DNA of 64,000 nt from Evansella vedderi (GTDB lineage Bacteria; Bacillota; Bacilli; Bacillales; Salisediminibacteriaceae). The notes beneath the pieces were generated by a model. That model was given only the letters and a program-made list of their open reading frames with translations. It made no database searches and was not told the DNA's origin. The stretch spans positions 52,703 through 116,702 of the forward strand of contig NZ_JAUSUG010000020.1 in assembly GCF_030813435.1 (NCBI RefSeq). The letters are read 5' to 3'. Of the stretch, positions 15,984 through 23,007 are shown one piece after another. How positions within the stretch are numbered: position 1 is the first letter of the stretch; every line of letters starts with the position of its first letter. Both the position numbers and the translations under genes were made by a program.

Positions 15984-17249
15984 ATGAATCAAAAAGTAAA
16001 AAATCGTTGGTTAATCGCTTTATCGGCAGTAGGAATTCATATCTCCATTGGAGCGGTTTATGCATGGAGTGTATTCACAAATCCATTAAGGGAGCAGTTT
16101 GGCTGGACATCGAGCCAAGTGCAGTTGACATTTAGTATTGCCATTTTATTTCTTGGACTCTCAGCTGCCTTTTTAGGTCACTTCGTAGAGAAATACGGAC
16201 CAAGAAGAGCAGGTCTATTGGCATCGTTTTGTTTTGGGGTTGGTGTTTTTTCCTCTGGATTTGCAGTCAACCTAGGCTCACTTCCACTTTTATACCTTTC
16301 CTTTGGGGTATTAGCAGGTATTGGTTTAGGAGTTGGTTACATAGCTCCAGTATCAACGCTAGTGAAGTGGTTTCCTGATCGTAGAGGGTTAGCAACAGGA
16401 TTAGCCATTATGGGGTTTGGTTTCGCGGCAGCTATCGCAAGCCCCATCATGAACTCCCTGATAAGCTCCGTTGGTATTGCCAACACATTCTTTATTCTTG
16501 GAGCCGTTTATTTTGTTGTCATGACATTATCTTCTTTATATTTAGAGCGTCCACCAGAAGGTTGGATGCCTGAAGGCTTTAAGGATAAAGTGAACTCTGG
16601 AAAAGTTAAAGTGAAGAAAGATCTTTCACAATTAATGGCAAACGAAGCTATTAAAACCCGTCGATTTTATTATTTATGGATAATGCTGTTTATCAATGTT
16701 ACTTGTGGTATTGCCATTTTATCTGCAACAAGTCCATTAGCGCAGGAAACGGTTGGTTTAACGGCAGCACAAGCAGCAGCACTTGTGGGTATTCTCGGTG
16801 TTTTTAACGGCATAGGGCGCCTTGGATGGGCATCTATTTCTGACTATATCGGCCGTCCAAATACGTATACAACGTTTTTCGTTATCCAAATTGTTTTATT
16901 TGCACTATTACCATTTACTACAGCAGCACTACCATTCCAAATCATGTTAATGATTATTTACACATGCTATGGAGGAGGATTCGCTTCTATCCCAGCTTAT
17001 ATTGGTGACATGTTCGGCACCAAACAACTTGGCGCGATTCATGGATACATTCTAACAGCTTGGGCTGCAGCAGGATTAGTTGGACCATTGTTTGCTGCAT
17101 GGATGTACGACACCACAGGAAGCTATGCTAATAGCCTAATTTTCTTTGCTGGATTATTCGCAGTTGCCTTAATCATCTCCCTTGTGATTCGTATTGATAT
17201 TCGAAAACTGGAGAAAGCTAACGAAGAGAACGAACAAGCAGCGGCTTAA
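15984..17249 (+). CDS. MFS transporter, OFA (oxalate/formate antiporter) family
   Basis: 421 residues with 12 predicted membrane segments. The N-terminus WLIALSAVGIHISIGAVYAWSVF and FGWTSSQVQLTFSIAILFLG are characteristic of the OFA family. EKYGPRRAGLL (loop 2-3) and DYIGRPNTYTTFFV (loop 8-9) are the MFS motif-A positions. It would move a small carboxylate such as formate or oxalate across the membrane. The start has AAGGAG eight bases upstream. It is the first gene of a four-gene operon with a formate-dehydrogenase-like enzyme and fdhD; this supports a formate-related substrate, but the substrate is inferred. Expression is probably controlled through the structured leader at 15581-15870. Confidence 0.85.
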   Translation: MNQKVKNRWLIALSAVGIHISIGAVYAWSVFTNPLREQFGWTSSQVQLTFSIAILFLGLSAAFLGHFVEKYGPRRAGLLASFCFGVGVFSSGFAVNLGSLPLLYLSFGVLAGIGLGVGYIAPVSTLVKWFPDRRGLATGLAIMGFGFAAAIASPIMNSLISSVGIANTFFILGAVYFVVMTLSSLYLERPPEGWMPEGFKDKVNSGKVKVKKDLSQLMANEAIKTRRFYYLWIMLFINVTCGIAILSATSPLAQETVGLTAAQAAALVGILGVFNGIGRLGWASISDYIGRPNTYTTFFVIQIVLFALLPFTTAALPFQIMLMIIYTCYGGGFASIPAYIGDMFGTKQLGAIHGYILTAWAAAGLVGPLFAAWMYDTTGSYANSLIFFAGLFAVALIISLVIRIDIRKLEKANEENEQAAA

Positions 17250-17275
17250 CGTTTAAAGAATTGATAGAGGAAGGC

Positions 17276-17665
17276 ATGGATTCCATGAATAAATATGAAG
17301 CGGAATTTAGTAATCTAGTGAGAAGCTTTCGTAAACGGCATATGGGAAAGGGACCGAGTCAAATTCGAACTACCTTTTGCCGCAACTGGGCAATATGCGA
17401 AATGGAAGGCAACCTTTCCCCTGTGGAAAAATTCATTGCCACAGCGGAAGATGGCAAGCAGATGCTTCGAGCAGCGCGAACGGAAATGGTAAAGGATATT
17501 TATAGAAATAATTATCCTACCGAAATGGAAGAGCTTTTAGGAGCAAAATATTTAGATTTGTTCGTTGATATAGATATTGAAAAGGACTTTGGCATGTCCA
17601 TTTTTGTTTTTGATGAAAATCTTGAAAAGAAGTTTGGGTCCGGAAGAGCAGAGGAGAAAAGATAA
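17276..17665 (+). CDS. DUF2294 domain protein
   Basis: 129 residues: MDSMNKYEAEFSNLVRSFRK, then the HMGKGPSQIRTTFCRNWAIC region and DLFVDIDIEKDFGMSIFVFDENLEKKFG. This matches the small cytosolic DUF2294 proteins of Bacilli, whose function is unknown. It lies 26 bp after the MFS gene and 28 bp before the FdhF-like gene in the same direction, so it is part of the operon. The start ATG 17276 has AGAGGAAGG just upstream; the ATG at 17285 is an alternative. An accessory role for the molybdoenzyme is a guess from position only. Confidence 0.75.
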   Translation: MDSMNKYEAEFSNLVRSFRKRHMGKGPSQIRTTFCRNWAICEMEGNLSPVEKFIATAEDGKQMLRAARTEMVKDIYRNNYPTEMEELLGAKYLDLFVDIDIEKDFGMSIFVFDENLEKKFGSGRAEEKR

Positions 17666-17693
17666 TAATCTTTAAATAGAAAAGGTGATTAGC

Positions 17694-20051
17694 ATGGGGA
17701 AAACAAAACATCAAGGACCAATGAAAAAATCAAAATTACCAGCACCGGAACACTGGGTAAGTCCCATTCCCTTTGGGTTAGGGAAATTGAAACCGAAACA
17801 TATCCGAGATTCCTTTAAAACCATTTGGGAAAATAAAGATAATTTAAATTATGCAAAAAATATTATAACGAAAGGTGTTTGCGATGGTTGTGCATTAGGG
17901 GTTTCTGGATTATATGACCAAACGTTGACGGGACCTCACGTATGTACAACAAGATTCAATGTCCTTCGTTTAAATACAATGCCGGCGATTAAAGAAGATA
18001 TTCTTCATTCCGATATTAATGAACTAAGAAAATATTCAAGCACAGAGTTACGTAAATTAGGGCGTATCCCATACCCAATGATTCGTAGAAAAGGTGAAAG
18101 GAAGTTTTCTCGGATTACTTGGGACGATGCAATGGATATGATTGCAAATAAAATGAAGAAGTTGGACCCGAAGCAATACGCTTTTTATTTAACTTCAAGG
18201 GGAATTACAAATGAGTCTTATTATGTAGCAGGGAAAGTAACTCGCTTCCTTGGAACAAATAATATTGATAATGCTTCCCGCATTTGCCACTCTCCAAGTA
18301 AAACAGCATTAAAGCGTTCCATTGGAGTAGGAGCCTCAACTGTTAACTATCAAGATTGGATTGGTACGGATGTACTTTTATTTTGGGGAAGTGTTGCCTC
18401 CAATGCGTCTCCTGTATCCACAAAATACATGCTCGAGGCAAAGAAAAAAGGTACAAAAATTATTGTAGTTAATCCATACAGAGAGCCGTCTATGGATAAG
18501 TACTGGGTACCTTCTGTTCCGGAGTCTGCTCTTTTTGGAACGAAAATTGCAGATGACTTCTACCAAGTAAACATTGGTGGCGATATTGCCTTTATGCACG
18601 GAATTATGAAGCATTGGTTTGAGATGGAAGCAAGTGAGCACGGCTCAGCTATTAATCATGCATTTGTTAAGGAACACGTGAATAACTACGAGGAATTAAA
18701 GGACCATGTAAATAATCAAAGCTGGGAGGAGATCGTGCAGTCTTCCGGTGTAACAAAAGAAAGAATTATAGAGTTGTCTCAACTACTTGCTAACAGTAAA
18801 AATGCTATTTTTGCTTGGGCGTTAGGATTAACAATGCATTCCTTCGCCACAGATAATATCTCTCAGGTGGCAAACCTTGCTCTGTTACGTGGATTCTTAG
18901 GACGTAAACATAGCGGTGTCATGCCATTCCGCGGTCACTCCTCTGTTCAAGGCAGCGGTGAAATGGGAGCTGATCCTTTCGTATTACCTGGGGGCGATTT
19001 CAAAGGCGATAACATCGAGCGTATGGAAAAACTCTGGGGGTTTGAATTACCAAAATGGCAAGGGGATATTGTGGGAGTTACCCTTGAAAATATTGTTCTT
19101 CCTGAAGATCATGAGCGAAAAATCAAGCTCTACTATTTATCAGGTGGTAATTTCCTAGAAACCATGCCAGATCCAAATTTTGTAGAGAAAGCTTTATCTA
19201 AACTAGATATTCGTGTTCACCAAGATATCATTTTAAACACATCTACACTAGTGGATGCGAAGGAAGCGGTTATTGTCTTACCAGCAAAAACACGCTATGA
19301 ACAAGAAGGAGGAGGAACTTCCACCTCTACGGAGCGAATGGTCTACTTCTCTCCAGAAATTGAAGGAAACAAAAATAAAATCGAAGAAGCACGTGCTGAA
19401 TGGAAGATTTATATAGATCTTGCGAAGCGGGTAAAACCAGAAACGGCTCATCTAGTAGATTTTGAGGATGCACACGCCATTAGAGAAGAAATTGCCAAGG
19501 CGAATCCAAGTTATGATGGAGTTCAGCACTTGAAAAAGCAAGGAGATGTATTCCAATGGGGCGGTGCTTGGTTATGTGAGGACGGAGTTTGTCCAACACC
19601 AGATGGAAAAGGAAATTTAATTTCTGTTGAGATTCCAGATTTAAATAAAGAACCTGGTGATTTCTATATCACTACACGGCGTGGAAAGCAATTTAATTCC
19701 ATGGTTTACAGCGAAAAGGATCCTTTTAATGGGGCCGAACGATATGATGTTCTCATCAATGAAGAGGATGCGAAGGAATTAAACATCCAAGAAGGAGAAG
19801 GAATCGTAGTTCATAATAGTTTCGGTGTATTCCAGGGTCGAGCTAAATTCGATGCCATCACTAGAGGGAATGTGGGTGTTCATTTCCCAGAGGGTAACTT
19901 CTTATTACCTAAGGGACGCTACGAAAAATTTGCTGGTATTCCAGATTTCAGCATTGCCGTAAAAATTGAAAAGGCAGATAAATATAATGCACGAAAAGAT
20001 ACGAAGTATGTAGAGCGCCGAATTGAGGATTTAGAAACGGAAGTAAGCTAA
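17694..20051 (+). CDS. FdhF/YdeP family molybdopterin oxidoreductase
   Basis: 785 residues, formate-dehydrogenase-like. The N-terminus has Cys63-x2-Cys66 (GVCDGCALG) and Cys84, part of an iron-sulfur site; a fourth cysteine is not obvious. The molybdopterin domain begins near SRITWDDAMDMIANKMK. SRICHSPSK places Cys198 where selenocysteine or cysteine ligates Mo in formate dehydrogenase H. RGHSSVQGSGEMGADP and the C-terminal dinucleotide-binding domain (TTRRGKQFNSMVY ... GEGIVVHNSFG) complete the fold. There is no Tat signal, so it is cytoplasmic. The start ATG follows AAAGGTG. With the MFS gene and fdhD it forms a formate-type operon. YdeP-type enzymes are less well characterised than true formate dehydrogenases, so formate as substrate is an inference. 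Confidence 0.85.
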   Translation: MGKTKHQGPMKKSKLPAPEHWVSPIPFGLGKLKPKHIRDSFKTIWENKDNLNYAKNIITKGVCDGCALGVSGLYDQTLTGPHVCTTRFNVLRLNTMPAIKEDILHSDINELRKYSSTELRKLGRIPYPMIRRKGERKFSRITWDDAMDMIANKMKKLDPKQYAFYLTSRGITNESYYVAGKVTRFLGTNNIDNASRICHSPSKTALKRSIGVGASTVNYQDWIGTDVLLFWGSVASNASPVSTKYMLEAKKKGTKIIVVNPYREPSMDKYWVPSVPESALFGTKIADDFYQVNIGGDIAFMHGIMKHWFEMEASEHGSAINHAFVKEHVNNYEELKDHVNNQSWEEIVQSSGVTKERIIELSQLLANSKNAIFAWALGLTMHSFATDNISQVANLALLRGFLGRKHSGVMPFRGHSSVQGSGEMGADPFVLPGGDFKGDNIERMEKLWGFELPKWQGDIVGVTLENIVLPEDHERKIKLYYLSGGNFLETMPDPNFVEKALSKLDIRVHQDIILNTSTLVDAKEAVIVLPAKTRYEQEGGGTSTSTERMVYFSPEIEGNKNKIEEARAEWKIYIDLAKRVKPETAHLVDFEDAHAIREEIAKANPSYDGVQHLKKQGDVFQWGGAWLCEDGVCPTPDGKGNLISVEIPDLNKEPGDFYITTRRGKQFNSMVYSEKDPFNGAERYDVLINEEDAKELNIQEGEGIVVHNSFGVFQGRAKFDAITRGNVGVHFPEGNFLLPKGRYEKFAGIPDFSIAVKIEKADKYNARKDTKYVERRIEDLETEVS

Positions 20052-20068
20052 AAAGGAGTTGATCTTTT

Positions 20069-20890
20069 ATGGTCAATGAAGTAAGGAGAACACAGCCTAT
20101 CACTAAATATGAATATGGCAAGTTATTCGAGGTGGAGGACACGATAGCTACGGAATATCCTTTAACGGTTTTCGTTAATGGGGAAGAATTTGCAACGATG
20201 GTGTGCACCCCAACACACTTGAAGGAACTTGTCATTGGTTTCTTAGCTTCCGATGGAATAATTCGCTTCCCTGATGATATAGACTCCTTATCAATCGATG
20301 ATGAAAAGGGATTTGCTTATGTTCAATTAAAAAATAAGCAAATATCCAGTCAATCGTTTGTCACGAAAAGGTTTATCGGTTCATGCTGTGGAAAAAGCAG
20401 ACAATTTTATTTTCAGCATGACGCAAAAACGGCTAAAACAATACGAAGCAGAAATACCTTAACTGTTCAGCAGTCTATTCATTTAATGAAGACCATGCAA
20501 GAGGACTCTTCCGACTTTCAACTAACAGGAGGTCTCCACAATACAGCGTTGTGTACAAAAGATAAAGTAATCGTCTCCCGTTCCGATATTGGAAGGCACA
20601 ATGCACTGGATAAAATCTATGGATATTGTATGGAAAATAATATTTCCCTAGGAGATAAGGTATTAGTTTTTAGTGGAAGGATTTCTTCAGAAGTGCTGTT
20701 GAAAGTTTCCAAGATTGGCGTGGGTATCATCCTATCTAAATCAGCTCCGACCACATTGGCCATTGAACTTGCCGAGGATTTAGGAATAACGGCTGTGGGA
20801 TTTGTAAGGGGAAATCGCTTAAATGTTTACAGCCACCCAGAACGAATAATCAATGACTTAACTAGTAGGAAAAACTCATACACCGTATAA
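20069..20890 (+). CDS. fdhD: formate dehydrogenase accessory sulfurtransferase
   Basis: 273 residues. FdhD carries sulfur from a cysteine desulfurase to the molybdenum cofactor of formate dehydrogenase. Visible: EYPLTVFVNGEEFATMVCTP, ELVIGFLASDGIIR, GLHNTALCTKD, VSRSDIGRHNALDKIYGYC and FSGRISSEVLLKVSKIGVGI, all family signatures. At the catalytic loop the sequence is FIGSCCGKS: the usual C-x2-C is replaced by adjacent cysteines, the second aligning with the conserved CGK cysteine. It lies 17 bp after the FdhF-like gene with AAAAGGAG, so it is co-transcribed. This strongly supports the partner being a sulfurated molybdoenzyme. Confidence 0.9.
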   Translation: MVNEVRRTQPITKYEYGKLFEVEDTIATEYPLTVFVNGEEFATMVCTPTHLKELVIGFLASDGIIRFPDDIDSLSIDDEKGFAYVQLKNKQISSQSFVTKRFIGSCCGKSRQFYFQHDAKTAKTIRSRNTLTVQQSIHLMKTMQEDSSDFQLTGGLHNTALCTKDKVIVSRSDIGRHNALDKIYGYCMENNISLGDKVLVFSGRISSEVLLKVSKIGVGIILSKSAPTTLAIELAEDLGITAVGFVRGNRLNVYSHPERIINDLTSRKNSYTV

Positions 20891-20913
20891 CAGAGATATT
20901 GTTATGTTAAATT

Positions 20914-20955
20914 GAAGGGGATCCAGCTAACGAATGAGTGGGTCCCTTGTTTTTC
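20914..20955 (+). terminator. terminator of the fdhD operon
   Basis: AAGGGGATCC pairs with GGGTCCCTT, then GTTTTTCTT. Confidence 0.7.
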
Positions 20956-20977
20956 TTATTCGTAAAAATACAGCTTT

Positions 20978-21018
20978 AAAATGTCTAACAAGTGGACTTT
21001 GTTAGGCATTTTGTTTTT
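20978..21018 (+). terminator. second terminator downstream of fdhD
   Basis: AAAATGTCTAACAA pairs with TTGTTAGGCATTTT, then GTTTTT. It gives a double stop before the YceI promoter. Confidence 0.75.
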
Positions 21019-21034
21019 ATGTGCACAACTTAAC

Positions 21035-21101
21035 TTACAAAAAGTAAATTTATTTCTTGACTGATATTAATTTATATTATAAAGTTGGTTACATAAAGTA
21101 A
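21035..21101. promoter_or_regulatory. YceI promoter flanked by twin 13-bp palindromes
   Basis: TTACAAAAAGTAA (21035-21047) and TTACATAAAGTAA (21089-21101) bracket a TTGACT (-35, 21057) and a TATAAA-like -10 (21078; spacer 15, slightly short). The shared TTAC-n5-GTAA form resembles operators of DUF24/HxlR-type redox repressors such as YodB, but the regulator is not in the window. Confidence 0.5.
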
Positions 21102-21135
21102 GTAATAGTAAAAAACAAAATGGAGGAAGATGAAA

Positions 21136-21663
21136 ATGACAACTTTTACTTTAGACAAAGTGCACAGTGGTTTGGAATTTCAAGTGAAGCACATGATGGT
21201 AGCAAAGGCGAAGGGAGAGTTTAAGAATTTTGATGTGGCAGTTACGGGGGACATTAACAATTTAGAAGATCTAAATGTAGATGTTACTGTCGATGCAGCA
21301 TCCATTAGTACAAACAATGATGATCGTGATGGTCACTTACGTTCAGCGGATTTCTTCGATGTGGAAAACTTCGAAACTATTAAAATTAAAAGTGAATCCA
21401 TTAAGCGACTCTCTGACGATGAATATGAAATGACTGCACAGGTTACGATCAAAGATGTTACAAATACAGAAAAATTTGTTGTTGAGTTTAATGGAACGTC
21501 CAAAAATCCAATGGACGGCAGTACCGTTGCAGGCTTCGAAGTAACGGGGAAAGTTAATCGTGAAGCTTATGGATTAACTTGGAATGCTCCACTAGAAACT
21601 GGGGGAGTACTTGTGGGGAAAGACGTTAAATTAAACGCCAATTTCGAGTTTATCCTAAATTAA
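21136..21663 (+). CDS. YceI family protein
   Basis: 175 residues, a single YceI lipocalin-like beta-barrel that binds polyisoprenoid-type lipids in characterised homologues. Motifs: FTLDKVHSGLEFQVKHMMV, GEFKNFD, NNDDRDGHLRSADFFDVENF and EAYGLTWNAPLETGGVLVG. There is no signal peptide, unlike the periplasmic E. coli protein, so it is probably cytosolic. The start is ATG 21136, eight to nine bases after GGAGG; the ATG at 21130 is too close. It is preceded by a promoter bracketed by two palindromes, suggesting repressor control. The precise role is unknown. Confidence 0.88.
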   Translation: MTTFTLDKVHSGLEFQVKHMMVAKAKGEFKNFDVAVTGDINNLEDLNVDVTVDAASISTNNDDRDGHLRSADFFDVENFETIKIKSESIKRLSDDEYEMTAQVTIKDVTNTEKFVVEFNGTSKNPMDGSTVAGFEVTGKVNREAYGLTWNAPLETGGVLVGKDVKLNANFEFILN

Positions 21664-21678
21664 TAGAAACATAGATTT

Positions 21679-21803
21679 GCTTGGATACGCTACAGGCGGA
21701 CGCTTTCCGCGGGCAACGCTTCAGCCTCCTCGGGAAAACCACCCTGCGGTGTCTTCAGCCGTTGCTTTTCCCGCTGGAGTCGCCGCCTTCCGCTTCTCCA
21801 AGC
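21679..21803. repeat. 125-bp dispersed hairpin element, GCTTGGA/TCCAAGC ends (copy 1)
   Basis: Starts GCTTGGATACGCTACAGGCG and ends CTTCTCCAAGC. The nested arms CAGGCGGAC/GTCGCCGCCTT, GCGGGC/CCCGC and CAACG/CGTTG show that the whole unit folds as one hairpin. Almost identical, and of equal length, to the copies at 22692 and 45384. Confidence 0.88.
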
Positions 21804-21837
21804 TTTTAAAAAAAGCAATAAAGTTCGCGAAAACAGC

Positions 21838-22449
21838 CTAAAAATTACTGGAAGACCCAGTCTTCACTGGTACCTTCCAATTATAATGAACGGAAAGCAT
21901 TCGAAGAACGATTATGGAAATAAATAATGCACCTATGGCAAAATTAGATGTAATCCAGCCCATTCCAATAACGAACCCTCCAAGTGCTGCCCATACAATA
22001 TATATTTCTTTTCTTAATACTAATGGTTTCCTTCCAGCTAGTACATCTCGAATCATTCCACCGCCAGTTCCAGTTAAAACTGCAGCTGCAATTACAGCAC
22101 TCATTGGGTGTCCCATGGAAGTGGCGAATAGTGCCCCTTGAATGGCGAAGGCGGCTAATCCGATTGCATCAAAAAACACACCCCATTTTTTCCAAAGCTG
22201 GAGCCAAATACGGGGTACTAGAAATGCCACTGTCATAACGATAATAGCTATTGTAAAAAGGGTTCCTTGCTCCCATAGTGCTGAAACGGGAATTCCAATG
22301 AGTAAATTTCGAATCGCACCACCACCGAAGGCTGTGGCAAATCCCAATACATAAACTCCCATTAGATCATATTCTTCCTCTAAGGCAACTACAACACCAC
22401 TCAATGCAAAGGCAACAGTACCAATTATATTTAATATTTCCCAAGTCAT
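21838..22449 (-). CDS. UPF0126 / TRIC-like cation channel family membrane protein
   Basis: 203 residues with about seven membrane segments and two copies of the glycine-rich repeat: FATAFGGGAIRNLLIG (residues 37-52) and VLTGTGGGMIRDVLAG (about 120-135). These duplicated GGGxxRDxL motifs define the bacterial UPF0126 family, related to trimeric intracellular cation channels. The start ATG 22449 has AAAGGGG upstream. The gene is bracketed by two 125-bp repeats in the same orientation, and a 40-bp tandem repeat lies just upstream of its start. The physiological substrate is unknown. Confidence 0.87.
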   Translation of the reverse strand: MTWEILNIIGTVAFALSGVVVALEEEYDLMGVYVLGFATAFGGGAIRNLLIGIPVSALWEQGTLFTIAIIVMTVAFLVPRIWLQLWKKWGVFFDAIGLAAFAIQGALFATSMGHPMSAVIAAAVLTGTGGGMIRDVLAGRKPLVLRKEIYIVWAALGGFVIGMGWITSNFAIGALFISIIVLRMLSVHYNWKVPVKTGSSSNF

Positions 22450-22508
22450 TTCAAATCCCCTTTTAATAGGTAAATGCTAACTTAGTCTTAAGCTGTTTTC
22501 TAAAAGGT

Positions 22509-22658
22509 TGCTTCTGCGCCACTCCGTTTGCTCGTCGCAGGGAAAGAGTGCTTCTGCGCCACTCCGTTTGCTCGTCGCAGGGAAAGAGTGCTTCTGCGCC
22601 ACTCCGTTTGCTCGTCGCAGGGAAAGAGTGCTCCTACGCCACTTCGTTTGCTCGTCGC
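22509..22658. repeat. 40-bp tandem repeat, nearly four copies
   Basis: Units begin at 22509, 22549, 22589 and 22629. The unit starts TGCTTCTGCGCCACTCCGTT and ends CGCAGGGAAAGAG. The first three are identical; the fourth has substitutions and stops after 30 bases (CGTCGCAC). Forty bases is not a multiple of three, so the frame shifts in each copy and no repeat protein is encoded. Confidence 0.92.
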
Positions 22659-22691
22659 ACAAGATCATGTTGTTTTTAAAGCATACTTTTT

Positions 22692-22816
22692 GCTTGGATA
22701 CGCTACAGGCGGACGCTTTCCGCGGGCAACGCTTCAGCCTCCTCGGGAAACCCGTCCTGCGGTGTCTTCAGCCGTTGCTTTTCCCGCTGGAGTCGCCGCC
22801 TTCCGCTTCTCCAAGC
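22692..22816. repeat. 125-bp dispersed hairpin element, GCTTGGA/TCCAAGC ends (copy 2)
   Basis: Same length, orientation and ends as the copy at 21679; only a few bases differ (AAACCCGTCCTGC versus AAAACCACCCTGC). Confidence 0.88.
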
Positions 22817-22893
22817 TTTATAAAAAAAAGAAACAAAGTATGTGAAACATCCTATCTATAAAACAGATGACTAATTATATCACTAATTTTTTT

Positions 22894-22908
22894 GAATGAT
22901 AACCATTC
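22894..22908. promoter_or_regulatory. Fur-like palindrome upstream of the S9 peptidase
   Basis: GAATGATAACCATTC: its core AATGATAACCATT differs at one base from the core of the Fur 19-mer (AATGATAATCATT). It is about 115 bp before the peptidase start, so operator function is tentative. Confidence 0.35.
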
Positions 22909-23007
22909 GTAGTTGTAAAAACTATTTGATTATTATGAATCTACTTTTTTTGTTATGATGGAGTAGATTTGGAATTGAATTATACCACCATAATAAGAGA
23001 GGAGTGT

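Larger units (their letters stand above)
22450..23007. other. repeat-filled intergenic region
   Basis: Holds the 40-bp tandem repeat (22509-22658), the second 125-bp element (22692-22816) and a Fur-like palindrome (22894). Open frames across 22500-22860 are generated by the repeats. Confidence 0.6.

Noticed and set aside
22508..22861. Protein of about 117 residues spanning the region
   Set aside because: The frame is produced by the 40-bp tandem repeat and the 125-bp element; similar peptides appear wherever the element occurs, and no ribosome site is placed well.
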